DNA of 16,415 bases from JANXDG01 sp964521665. GTDB taxonomy: Bacteria > Elusimicrobiota > Endomicrobiia > DTEH01. Where the stretch lies: NCBI GenBank assembly GCA_964521665.1, contig CAZFSG010000028.1, positions 1-16,415 on the forward strand, given 5' to 3'. The stretch's first letter is position 1, and each line of letters begins with the position of its first letter. Position numbers and translations under genes: made by a program. The notes under the pieces are model-generated. The model had not been told where the DNA came from, did no database searches, and worked only from the letters and a program-made list of their open reading frames with translations. Positions 7,557 to 15,415 of the stretch are shown one piece after another.

Positions 7557-8864
7557 AAATCCTTTTTTAACCAACAAATTTGTTTGTTCTATTGTTGATT
7601 TAATAATTTTTTGTGCATTATTATAAAGTTGTTTCCATGAAAGATCTTTTCTTGCTAAAGATTGTTTAATTGCAGTAACACCGGCAGTAGCTGCTATTTC
7701 AGGATATAACTCCCATTCTTCCATTGTTGGTATTATATAATCTTTATGAATTCCTTTTCTTTCAGCAAACTTTGCAATTGTTTTTGCAACTTCTATACAC
7801 ATCTCGTCAGTAATAGTTTTTGCTTGAACATCTAAAACTCCACGAAATATACCTGGAAAACATAAAGAATTATTGATTTGGTTTGGGAAATCAGAACGTC
7901 CTGTAGCAACAATGTATGCACCTGCTTTTTTTGCTTCGTTAGGCAAAATCTCGGGTATAGGGTTTGCTTGAGCAAATACAATCGGTTTTTTATTCATTTT
8001 TTTGATCCATTCTTTTTTTATTACACCTGGTCCTGGCCGAGATGCTGCTATAACAACATCTCTACCTACCAAAGATTCTTCTATACCACCTTTAACTTTT
8101 TCTTTATTTGTGATAAGACACAATTCCCATTTTTCTTTATATAATTTAGCATTTTGTCTAATATCTTCTCTATCAGGATGAAGTATACCTTTTGAATCAA
8201 CAACTATGATGTTTCCTGGTTCAACACCAGCTTTTATCAACAATCTTGCAATACACACATTTGCTGCTCCTGCACCTATTAAAGACAGTTTTATTTCATT
8301 AATTTTTTTATCAACAATTTTTAACGCATTGATAAGTCCTGCAAGAGTAACTGTAGCAGTACCTTGTTGGTCATCATGCCATACAGGTATGTCTAGTTCT
8401 TCTTTTAACTTTTCTAATACATAAAAACATTTAGGTTGTTCAATATCTTCAAGATTTATTCCACCGAAAGAACTTGATATTGCTTTTACAACTTCAACAA
8501 TTTTATCTGGCTCTTTTACATTTAACACAACTGGTATTGCATCAACACCACCAAGATATTTAAAAATTAATGCTTTACCTTCCATTACAGGCAAGGCTGC
8601 TTGAGGACCTATATCTCCAAGTCCTAATACACGACTACCATCAGAAATAATTGCTATTGTATTGCACCGATTTGTATATTCAAAAACTTTCTGTTTGTCT
8701 TTATAAATCTCTAACGATACAGCAGCCACGCCTGGGGTATAATAATAACTAAAATCAAACAAATCTTTTATTGGACATTTAAGCATTGTAGCAATTTTAC
8801 CTTTATAAAATTTATGTAATCTTAACGATTTTTTATAAATTTTTTCTGTTATTTTATCTTTCAT
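6885..8864 (-). CDS. Malic enzyme fused in frame to a signal peptide and barrel-like segment
   Basis: This 659-residue frame has two unlike parts. Residues 1 to about 436 form a complete malic enzyme (malate to pyruvate and CO2 with NAD(P)): YYTPGVA (41-47), SDGSRVLGLGDIGP (74-87), HDDQQGTAT (163-171), Rossmann motif IGAGAANVC (196-204) and GRSDFPNQINNSLCFPG (322-338). Residues about 433-456 look like a secretion signal: KKGFIK, a hydrophobic core, then SLVSA before E457. Residues 457-659 alternate hydrophobic and polar residues like an outer-membrane barrel and end in FVFGITIKI. The two parts belong in different compartments, so this is either two genes joined by a lost stop or start, or a real fusion. 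The start is only 14 bases after tRNA-Pro, with no clear ribosome site. Confidence 0.9.
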   Translation of the reverse strand: MKDKITEKIYKKSLRLHKFYKGKIATMLKCPIKDLFDFSYYYTPGVAAVSLEIYKDKQKVFEYTNRCNTIAIISDGSRVLGLGDIGPQAALPVMEGKALIFKYLGGVDAIPVVLNVKEPDKIVEVVKAISSSFGGINLEDIEQPKCFYVLEKLKEELDIPVWHDDQQGTATVTLAGLINALKIVDKKINEIKLSLIGAGAANVCIARLLIKAGVEPGNIIVVDSKGILHPDREDIRQNAKLYKEKWELCLITNKEKVKGGIEESLVGRDVVIAASRPGPGVIKKEWIKKMNKKPIVFAQANPIPEILPNEAKKAGAYIVATGRSDFPNQINNSLCFPGIFRGVLDVQAKTITDEMCIEVAKTIAKFAERKGIHKDYIIPTMEEWELYPEIAATAGVTAIKQSLARKDLSWKQLYNNAQKIIKSTIEQTNLLVKKGFIKVFNYTLPILILYNSLVSAETKIIRYKYFAESVRLDGSCGKFYSFNTYILSKNKVLLGIYRFDVSLTYGATTSSEIGIKLNLNEQQNILEFDKNITKLSPYVKYKITSSLNGAPVDFAVGFYKTTPFVVIEKTLPEIYSTSILTNLFFTFTQKEKFEYSFAISKYTKWVEYIIDINPVNQLYALGARILLMPDIKLGLFISDIKNLSNILFYNFVFGITIKI

Positions 8865-8878
8865 TTTTTATTTTGTAA

Positions 8879-8954
8879 TCGGGGTGGTGGGACTTGAACC
8901 CACGACTTCATGGTCCCGAACCATGCGCTCTAAATCCATCTGAGCTACACCCCG
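8879..8954 (-). tRNA. tRNA-Pro (anticodon CGG)
   Basis: A full cloverleaf is seen on the minus strand. The acceptor stem is CGGGGTG/CACCCCG with discriminator A; the D arm is AGCTCAGATGGATTTAGAGC; the anticodon stem CATGG/CCATG closes the loop TTCGGGA; and the T arm is GTGGG-TTCAAGT-CCCAC. The anticodon CGG reads CCG. CCA is not encoded. It lies between xseA (39 bases away) and the malic enzyme start (14 bases away), embedded in a run of same-strand genes. Confidence 0.97.
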
Positions 8955-8993
8955 GTTGAGATTAAGCATATTATATCAAAGTTTGTAAAAAAT

Positions 8994-10211
8994 CTACGAA
9001 GATTTTATACTTTTCACTTTTGATACAAACTCACCTTTCCACAATTGCACTTTAACTTCGTCATTTATTTTTAACATATTCACATCTTTTACAACGTTAT
9101 TTTTATACCATACTATTGCATACCCACGTGATAAAACATTTTGTGGTGATAGAAGATTTAATTTTTCTTTATAAAGATTTATTTTATTTGTATTAACTTC
9201 AAAAAAATGTTTAACAAAAATATACAGTTTTTTCTCAATATCTAATAAATTTTTTATTTTTTCTTCATAGAACATCTGTGGTGAAACAAAGATTTTTCGT
9301 TTTGTAATTTGTTGTAATCTATGTTGATAAAAATTTATCAATTGTTTGACATTTTGTGACAATCTTATAGCAAGACTTTCAATTTTATGTTTTAGTTCCT
9401 CTTTACTTTTTACTACGAGTTCAGCCGCTGCTGAGGGTGTTGGAGCCCGTAAATCAGCTACATAATCTGCAATTGTATAATCAATTTCATGACCTACACA
9501 AGATATCACAGGGATCCTAGATGCTGCAATAGCACGTGCGACAACTTCTTCATTGAACGCCCAAAGATCTTCAATAGAACCTCCACCACGGCCTACCAAT
9601 AACACATCAAGTTGAGGAAAATATTCATTTAAAAATTTTATTCCTTCAGCAATTTCATCTTTTGCAGTGTCACCTTGAACTTTTACTGGGTAAAGAATTA
9701 TTTCAACGTTTGCGAACCTTCGTCTTATAACTGTAAGAATATCTCTTATTGCAGCACCATCAGGTGAAGTTACTACACCGATTCTCTGTGGTAACAAAGG
9801 TATCTTTTTTTTACGTTTAACATCAAAAAGACCCTCTTGTTCTAATTTTTTTTTCAATTGTTCAAACGCAAGCTGTAGTTCTCCTATACCTTTTGGTATT
9901 ACTTCGTAAACAACAAGGTTTACTTCGCCACGAGCCGCATAATAATCTATTCTTCCATAACATATAATTTTGAGTCCGTCTTGTAGTTTAAATTTTAGTT
10001 TTTTAACAAATTCACGGAAAATTATAGCTTTTATTTGTGCTTTCTCATCTTTGAGGATAAAATAACCATGTCCTGAAGAATAAAATTTAAGGTTAGAAAT
10101 TTCTCCTTCTACATATATTTTTTCTAAAGCAGGTTCAATTAAATCTTTTAAAAGTCTACTTAGTTCACTTACAGTTAAAACCAATTTACCATCTATTAAC
10201 TTATTATTCAT
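8994..10211 (-). CDS. xseA: Exodeoxyribonuclease VII large subunit
   Basis: This 405-residue protein is the catalytic subunit of exonuclease VII, which degrades single-stranded DNA in repair. An N-terminal OB-fold (about 8-105) carries VEGEISNLKFYSSGHGYFILKD-type sequence. The catalytic core has GVVTSPDGAAIRDIL, LLVGRGGGSIEDLWAFNEE, and SCVGHEIDYTIADYVADLRAPTPSAAAEL. A coiled, Lys/Gln-rich stretch near 270-330 is the expected region for XseB contacts. It overlaps the upstream phosphodiesterase gene by four bases. The small subunit gene xseB, often the next gene, is not here; tRNA-Pro follows instead. Confidence 0.96.
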   Translation of the reverse strand: MNNKLIDGKLVLTVSELSRLLKDLIEPALEKIYVEGEISNLKFYSSGHGYFILKDEKAQIKAIIFREFVKKLKFKLQDGLKIICYGRIDYYAARGEVNLVVYEVIPKGIGELQLAFEQLKKKLEQEGLFDVKRKKKIPLLPQRIGVVTSPDGAAIRDILTVIRRRFANVEIILYPVKVQGDTAKDEIAEGIKFLNEYFPQLDVLLVGRGGGSIEDLWAFNEEVVARAIAASRIPVISCVGHEIDYTIADYVADLRAPTPSAAAELVVKSKEELKHKIESLAIRLSQNVKQLINFYQHRLQQITKRKIFVSPQMFYEEKIKNLLDIEKKLYIFVKHFFEVNTNKINLYKEKLNLLSPQNVLSRGYAIVWYKNNVVKDVNMLKINDEVKVQLWKGEFVSKVKSIKSS

Positions 10212-10999
10212 ACATTTATATTTTCAAACAATATTTGTTTTATTTGCAAACTTTTCCCATTTTTTTCATCAATATAAACTTCAACAGCGTTAAACTGGCA
10301 TGGACCTTTTGCAACATTAAACTTTTGTGGTATAGCATACAAAAATCTTTTTAACACTGTTTCAATTTCAAGACCTATAACTGAATACTGTGGTCCACAC
10401 ATACCAACATCTGTAATATAAGCAGTTCCATTAGGTAAAATTTTAGCATCAGCAGTAGGTACATGTGTATGTGTTCCTAACACTGCAGAAACTTTGCCAT
10501 CTAAAAAATGGCCAATTGCATTTTTTTCTGACGACACTTCAGCATGTATATCAACAATGACAACATTTGTTTTTTCTTTGATCTTTTCTAACAACTCATT
10601 TACAGTTCTAAATGGACAATTTAAACATTCAATAGTGAACACTCTTCCTAAAAGGTTAATTACACAAATTTCTATCCCAGATTTTGTTTTTGCAAAACAG
10701 TATCCCTGTCCTGGGACACCTTCAGGATAATTCAGTGGACGAACAATTTGTGGATAGTTAATAATTTCTTCTACTTCTTTTCTTGAAAATGTATGATTTC
10801 CTAAAGTTACAATTTCTACACCACTTTTAACAATTTCTTCAAAAACAGTTTTTGATATACCTTTACCACCAGCAAGATTCTCACCATTTGCTATTATTAA
10901 ATCATACTCATTTTTATTCAATAAATTATTCAACACATAATTCACACATTTTCTGCCAGGTTCACCAATAATATCACCTATAAACAATATTTTTATCAT
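10208..10999 (-). CDS. ymdB: YmdB-type metallophosphoesterase (TIGR00282 family)
   Basis: This 263-residue protein belongs to the family of Bacillus YmdB, a phosphodiesterase acting on 2',3'- or 3',5'-cyclic nucleotides. Metal-site residues are visible: D9 (FIGDIIGEPG), E40 and N41 (IANGENLAGG), N68 and H69 (TLGNHT), H152 (VDIHAE), and H177 with H179 (GTHTHV), followed by the TDVGMCGP signature. The length matches the family. It lies seven bases after the acyl-CoA dehydrogenase gene and overlaps xseA by four bases. The physiological role in this organism is unknown; the family function comes from other bacteria. Confidence 0.93.
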   Translation of the reverse strand: MIKILFIGDIIGEPGRKCVNYVLNNLLNKNEYDLIIANGENLAGGKGISKTVFEEIVKSGVEIVTLGNHTFSRKEVEEIINYPQIVRPLNYPEGVPGQGYCFAKTKSGIEICVINLLGRVFTIECLNCPFRTVNELLEKIKEKTNVVIVDIHAEVSSEKNAIGHFLDGKVSAVLGTHTHVPTADAKILPNGTAYITDVGMCGPQYSVIGLEIETVLKRFLYAIPQKFNVAKGPCQFNAVEVYIDEKNGKSLQIKQILFENINV

Positions 11000-11006
11000 A
11001 ATACTA

Positions 11007-12161
11007 TCAATACTCTTTCATCAATGCCAACGCTATTTCATTACGTTGTATTTGGTTAGTACCTTCATATATTTGAGTAATTTTAGCATCGCGTACACGT
11101 TTCTCCATAGGATACTCTCTCATATATCCGTATCCACCAAAAATTTGTAATGCATCTATTGTAACTCTCATTGCAACATCAGAACAAAATAGTTTACACA
11201 TTGCAGAAATTTTTGTATGTCTTCCTTCAGGATGTGCATCAATAGTTTTTGCTACTTGATAAAGCAAACATTTTGCAGCTTCAATTTCTGTAGCCATATC
11301 TGCTAACATATGTTGTATTGCTTGAAATCCAATGATCGGATGGCCAAACTGTTTTCTTTGTTTTGCGTATTTTATAGCATCTTCAAGTGCACCTTCTGCA
11401 ATACCTAGTGCTTGTGCAGCAACACCAGGTCTTGACATATCAAAAGTTTTCATTGCGATAATAAACCCTTGTCCTTCTTTACCTAACAAGTTCTCTTTTG
11501 GTACTCTACAATTATCAAAAATAAGTTCGCGTGTAGCAGAGGCGCGGATACCCATTTTTTTCTCTTTTTTACCAAAGGTGAACCCTGGTGTACCTTTTTC
11601 TACAATAAATGCAGAGGCACCTCGTGCACCTTTTGATTTATCAGTCATTGCAAACACAGTATAAATTTCAGCTTCACCACCGTTTGTTATAAAACATTTT
11701 GTCCCGTTTAGAACATAATAATCTCCATCTTTTGTTGCAGTAGTTCGTATTGCAGAAGCGTCAGACCCTGCTTCTGGCTCTGTTAATGCAAACGCAGCAA
11801 GTTTTTTACCTGATGCTATATCAGGCAAATACTTTTGTTTTTGATACTCGTTGCCAAACAAAAGTATAGGTAAAGCACCTAAAGCTGTAGCTGCTAATGC
11901 CAACGCTATCCCTCCATCTACTTTAGAAAGTTCTTCTATTACTAAAACCAAATCTAAAATTTTCCCGCCTGTACCACCATATTCCTGTGGTATATATACT
12001 CCCATAAGATCAGCACGTGCTAATTCTTCAACTATAGGCCATGGGAATTCTTCTGTTTCGTCATAATATTCTCGAACAGGTTTTATTTTTTTCTCAGCAA
12101 TTTCTTTAACAAGAGCTACCATCATTTTTTGTTCTTCTGTTAAAAAATAATCCATGCTCAT
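11007..12161 (-). CDS. Acyl-CoA dehydrogenase
   Basis: This 384-residue flavoenzyme introduces the alpha-beta double bond of acyl-CoA thioesters in fatty-acid oxidation or butyrate-type fermentation. FAD-binding signatures are ALTEPEAGSDAS (126-136) and CFITNGGEAEIY (156-167); RKQFGHPIIGFQAIQ (269-283) and FGGYGYMREYPMEKRVRDAKI (341-361) are typical; the catalytic base is E366 in IYEGTNQIQR. The family resembles short-chain and butyryl-CoA dehydrogenases. No etfAB, thiolase or crotonase genes are adjacent, so the pathway cannot be deduced from context. The start is supported by AAGGGGGT about 11 bases upstream. A REP palindrome lies just upstream. Confidence 0.94.
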   Translation of the reverse strand: MSMDYFLTEEQKMMVALVKEIAEKKIKPVREYYDETEEFPWPIVEELARADLMGVYIPQEYGGTGGKILDLVLVIEELSKVDGGIALALAATALGALPILLFGNEYQKQKYLPDIASGKKLAAFALTEPEAGSDASAIRTTATKDGDYYVLNGTKCFITNGGEAEIYTVFAMTDKSKGARGASAFIVEKGTPGFTFGKKEKKMGIRASATRELIFDNCRVPKENLLGKEGQGFIIAMKTFDMSRPGVAAQALGIAEGALEDAIKYAKQRKQFGHPIIGFQAIQHMLADMATEIEAAKCLLYQVAKTIDAHPEGRHTKISAMCKLFCSDVAMRVTIDALQIFGGYGYMREYPMEKRVRDAKITQIYEGTNQIQRNEIALALMKEY

Positions 12162-12198
12162 ATAGAATATTACCCCCTTTTAAAATAAGATTATTTTT

Positions 12199-12259
12199 AG
12201 TGAAATTAGTCGCGCAGGCTTCAGCCTGCGCGACTACATCATTTTTAGTTAAAAGAACC
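12199..12259 (-). repeat. REP-like palindromic element, copy D
   Basis: This copy has the best hairpin in the window: 14-base perfect arms TAGTCGCGCAGGCT at 12207-12220, a two-base centre TC, and the complementary arm at 12223-12236. The head TGAAATTA (12201-12208) and the tail TTTTTAGTTAAAAGAACC (12242-12259) match other copies. TTTTTAGTKAAA occurs on both sides of the palindrome (12194-12205 and 12242-12253) as a direct repeat. It occupies most of the gap between mtaB and the acyl-CoA dehydrogenase gene. Confidence 0.82.
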
Positions 12260-12292
12260 TTAAAACATGTAAATACACAAAATTTATTATTT

Positions 12293-13411
12293 TTAACCTA
12301 CTTTACAAAGTTGTTTAAAATAATCCTCTCCTAAAATTTTGTTAAGTTTATTTATTTCTCTAACTCGTTCTTTTACATCGTATGGTACAAATTCACCATA
12401 TTTTTTATAACATTCAGTACCGATCCTTGCAGAATACGGAAACACATGTACCCAGTTAAAATTATTTTTTTCTATAAACTTCATAGTAGTAAAAAATTGT
12501 TCTTTTGTTTCTGTCGGATATCCAACGATAATGTCAGTAGAAATTATCGCATTTGGTATTATTTTTCTTATTTTTTCAATTTTCTCAATATATTCTTCGG
12601 CAGTATATTTTCTTTTCATTTCCTCAAGGATTTTATTATCAGCAGATTGTAATGGTATATGAAAATGTGGAAAAATTCTGTGTTTATATTTTTTTAAAAG
12701 ATTAAAAAATTTTTCTGTAAGGTCAGGTGGTTCTAACGAAGTATACAAAATTACAACTTGCTTAAATTCTGATAAAACTCTTTCAGAAAGGTCTACAAAA
12801 TCGTATATTTTATCACCATCTTTATAAAAATATTTCCCTATATTTGTTCCAACAAAATATATTTCAAAAAAATTGTTTTTCACAAGTTGTTCAATTTCTT
12901 TTAATACCACATCCACTGGTTTACTTATAAGATTATTTCTTAAGTATGGCACAATACAATAACTACAATAGTTATTACATCCATCTTGTATCTTAACATA
13001 AGCACGAGTAGATCCAAAAAATTTTTTTATACCACAATTTTCTATTGATACACTGTTGTTAACAAAATTATATTTCTCTTTATTCCCAAAAAATTTTATA
13101 GGAATAGCTGCAGCAAGCCGTGCAAAAAATTTGTTATATAAGTTATTTTGTTTTATATATTCTGCGTAACATCCAACAAGATACACTTGTTTTGTTTTTT
13201 TACTTTCACGATACACCCTACGGATAAATTTGTATACATCGCGTTCTGCAGCAGCAGTTACAGCACAACTGTTAACCACAACAATATCTGCATCACAATA
13301 ATCTTCTACTACATTTTCTCCGTTTTGTTCCACAAGTTCTTTTATTAATTGACTTTCGTATTGATTTGTTTTACAACCAAATGTACGCACAAAATAGTTC
13401 ATAGTAGTCAA
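12293..13411 (-). CDS. mtaB: MiaB-like tRNA methylthiotransferase, MtaB type, without TRAM domain
   Basis: This 372-residue radical-SAM enzyme should add a methylthio group to t6A37 of tRNA. The N-terminal cluster cysteines are C13 (FGCKTNQYES), C49 (VNSCAVT) and C81 (GCYAE); the radical-SAM cluster is C145, C149 and C152 in DGCNNYCSYCIVPYLR. The HIPLQSADNKILEEMKR segment is typical of the family. It ends at KQLCKVG, about where the C-terminal TRAM (RNA-binding) domain normally begins, so that domain is absent; family members are usually 430-450 residues. It overlaps rsmE by four bases. A REP element follows about 33 bases later. Confidence 0.9.
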   Translation of the reverse strand: MTTMNYFVRTFGCKTNQYESQLIKELVEQNGENVVEDYCDADIVVVNSCAVTAAAERDVYKFIRRVYRESKKTKQVYLVGCYAEYIKQNNLYNKFFARLAAAIPIKFFGNKEKYNFVNNSVSIENCGIKKFFGSTRAYVKIQDGCNNYCSYCIVPYLRNNLISKPVDVVLKEIEQLVKNNFFEIYFVGTNIGKYFYKDGDKIYDFVDLSERVLSEFKQVVILYTSLEPPDLTEKFFNLLKKYKHRIFPHFHIPLQSADNKILEEMKRKYTAEEYIEKIEKIRKIIPNAIISTDIIVGYPTETKEQFFTTMKFIEKNNFNWVHVFPYSARIGTECYKKYGEFVPYDVKERVREINKLNKILGEDYFKQLCKVG

Positions 13412-14136
13412 TTTTGAAACTTAAGTTGTGTAATAAAACTTACAGAAACAACAGCAGCAGTTTCTGCTCGCAATATTGTATCTCCTAACGAGACAAATTT
13501 AACATTTTGTTGTTTCAAAAATTCTATTTCTTTATTTGAAAAATCTCCTTCAGGTCCTATTATTACTTTTATTTTATCATTTTGTTTTATTTCTTTATCA
13601 ATGTCAACAAGTTTACAATCTGAATTTTTATAACATACAATGATTAACCATTTTTCTTTATCACTATCATTAAATATCTCGTCTAATTTTTGTGGTAGGT
13701 GCAACTTTGGCAAATATGCAATATTTGCCTGTTTTGCTGTTTCTATTATAATTTTATTAAAACGTTGATATTTATTTATTAGCAGTTGCGATTTTATTAT
13801 ACAATGGTCAAGTTCTAAAGGTACAATTTCGTCAATACCAACTTCTGTAGTTTGTTCAATTACTTGTTCAAACTTATCAATTTTAATTATTCCTTGGCAA
13901 AGCACAATTTTATATGGTTTTTTTAAAACATTATATTTTTCTAAAACTTCTGTTTCAACTTTATCTTTATAAAACTTTTTTACTTTTACTTTGAACACAA
14001 GTCCTTTACCATTAAACAATTGAACAATTTCGCCTATCTTAACTCTGCGAACATTTTTTAAGTGATGAAATTCTTCTGATGTTATGAAAACTTGTTGTTG
14101 GTCAAAATTGAGTTCTGGAATATAAAATTGAAACAT
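13408..14136 (-). CDS. rsmE: 16S rRNA (uracil-1498-N3)-methyltransferase
   Basis: This 242-residue SPOUT-fold methyltransferase modifies U1498 of 16S rRNA. An N-terminal PUA-like domain (about 1-70, with FITSEEFHHLKNVRRVKIGE) is followed by the SPOUT domain with KFEQVIEQTTEVGIDEIVPL, VIIGPEGDFSNKEIEFL and the knot segment LGDTILRAETAAV. The length is normal. It starts nine bases after dnaJ ends and overlaps mtaB by four bases; dnaJ or prmA with rsmE and mtaB is a frequent bacterial order. Confidence 0.95.
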   Translation of the reverse strand: MFQFYIPELNFDQQQVFITSEEFHHLKNVRRVKIGEIVQLFNGKGLVFKVKVKKFYKDKVETEVLEKYNVLKKPYKIVLCQGIIKIDKFEQVIEQTTEVGIDEIVPLELDHCIIKSQLLINKYQRFNKIIIETAKQANIAYLPKLHLPQKLDEIFNDSDKEKWLIIVCYKNSDCKLVDIDKEIKQNDKIKVIIGPEGDFSNKEIEFLKQQNVKFVSLGDTILRAETAAVVSVSFITQLKFQN

Positions 14137-14145
14137 TTTAATTAA

Positions 14146-15237
14146 CTATATATCAATTCCGAGTGTTTTTGCATATTCACGTAAAGCGTTCCGTTGTCGT
14201 TCATTAAGTTTTGATGGTACTTGTATGCTAACTTCTACATACAAATCACCTTTTCTGCCAGTATGCAGGTCAGGCATACCTTTACCTTTTATTCTAAAAA
14301 CTTTACCAGGTTGTGTTCCTTGTGGTACAGCCATTTTTATTTTGCTCCCATCGATTGTAGGCACTTCTATCTCACCACCTAATACTGCAATAGGATATGG
14401 TATCTCAACTTTGCAAACCAAATCATCCCCTTGACGAACAAATACAGGGTGTGGCTGTATCCGTACTGCTACATAAAGGTCGCCCGAGGCACCTCCTCCA
14501 ACACCCGCCTCACCTTTACCTTTAACACGTATAGATGTACCATTATCGACACCGGCTGGTATTTTAACAACAATGTTTTCTTGTTGTTTGATTTTACCAT
14601 GACCATTACAACGTTCACAAGGAATATCTATTATTTCGCCTTGACCTTTACATCGTGGACAGGTTTCTTTAAAAGTGAAAAATCCGCGTAAGTAACTAAC
14701 ACTACCATCACCTTTACATTTTGGACACACTTTTTTCGAAGTACCAGGTTTTGCACCACTACCTTTACAAACAGGGCAAACAACCGTGTGATAAAACGAT
14801 ATTGGTTTCTCTGTACCTTTATACGCTTCTTCTAATGTTATGGTAACAGGTATCTCAATATCAGCACCACGTTGTGGCCCATGTTTTCGTGTTTTTACAC
14901 CAAAAAAATCAAACAGGTCTTCAAACACACTTTCAAAACCTAAATCTCGAAATACACTACCAAAATCTACTCCTGAAAAAATATCTTCTGGTGTGTAAGC
15001 ACTATCAATCCCAGCATGACCATACATGTCATATTGTCGTCTTTTATTCGGATCAGACAAAACAGCGTATGCTTCTGATATTTCTTTAAATTTTTCTCGC
15101 ATTTCTTCTTTTTTTTCAGGCGGGTGACGGTCAGGATGGTATTGTACAGCGAGCCGACGATACGCTTCTTCAATTTCTTTTTGAGATGCGTTTCTTGGTA
15201 CACCAAGTATTTCGTAATAATCTTTTTTTATAGCCAT
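14146..15237 (-). CDS. dnaJ: Chaperone DnaJ (type I Hsp40)
   Basis: This 363-residue co-chaperone stimulates the DnaK ATPase. The J domain covers 5-70, with YYEILGVPRNASQKEIEEAY and the HPD motif at 34-36. The Gly/Phe linker (about 73-115) is rather acidic and short. Four CxxCxGxG zinc motifs follow at C154, C171, C193 and C207 (CPVCKGSG, CPKCKGDG, CPRCKGQG, CERCNGHG), then the C-terminal substrate domains. No hrcA, grpE or dnaK lies beside it in the window, so it is not in the classic heat-shock operon here, and the region upstream has no CIRCE operator. I see no strong ribosome-binding site. Confidence 0.96.
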   Translation of the reverse strand: MAIKKDYYEILGVPRNASQKEIEEAYRRLAVQYHPDRHPPEKKEEMREKFKEISEAYAVLSDPNKRRQYDMYGHAGIDSAYTPEDIFSGVDFGSVFRDLGFESVFEDLFDFFGVKTRKHGPQRGADIEIPVTITLEEAYKGTEKPISFYHTVVCPVCKGSGAKPGTSKKVCPKCKGDGSVSYLRGFFTFKETCPRCKGQGEIIDIPCERCNGHGKIKQQENIVVKIPAGVDNGTSIRVKGKGEAGVGGGASGDLYVAVRIQPHPVFVRQGDDLVCKVEIPYPIAVLGGEIEVPTIDGSKIKMAVPQGTQPGKVFRIKGKGMPDLHTGRKGDLYVEVSIQVPSKLNERQRNALREYAKTLGIDI

Positions 15238-15261
15238 AGTATTAGTTATTTCTTTATACTG

Positions 15262-15353
15262 GTTTTTAATACCACTTAATTAAAATAGATATATAGCAGT
15301 GACAGGAAGACCAGCCAATACACGAAGTTTTCAATACCACTTAACTAAAATAG
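15262..15353 (-). repeat. Pair of 27-base repeats with 65-base period upstream of dnaJ
   Basis: Copies at 15262-15288 and 15327-15353 match at 25 of 27 positions. Common words are AATACCACTTAA and TAAAATAG. The start-to-start distance is 65 bases, leaving a 35-38 base, less AT-rich stretch between. On the minus strand each repeat ends ATTGAAAAC or ATTAAAAAC, resembling the ends of type I-B/III CRISPR repeats. The first copy is also palindromic (TTTTAAT, eight bases, ATTAAAA), as expected for an operator. No third copy occurs at plus or minus 65 bases. Confidence 0.6.
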
Positions 15354-15415
15354 TTGTATTTGTATCACAAACACACTACAGAAACAAAAAAATAAATATG
15401 TTCGTATATATAGCA

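Noticed and set aside
11332..11664. A 110-codon plus-strand open frame within the acyl-CoA dehydrogenase gene
   Set aside because: It is antisense to a highly conserved gene whose catalytic and FAD motifs are all on the minus strand.
12199..12259. Intrinsic terminator after mtaB or before the acyl-CoA dehydrogenase gene
   Set aside because: The hairpin is strong, but no uninterrupted T run follows on the minus strand, and the same hairpin occurs elsewhere as a repeat family, so REP is the better reading. Incidental termination is still possible.
14967..15206. A 79-codon minus-strand frame overlapping the start of dnaJ
   Set aside because: It is an out-of-frame, Lys-rich shadow of the J domain coding sequence with no ribosome-binding site.
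15262..15353. CIRCE (HrcA) operator upstream of dnaJ
   Set aside because: The repeats have no TTAGCACTC-N9-GAGTGCTAA pattern; neither copy resembles CIRCE.
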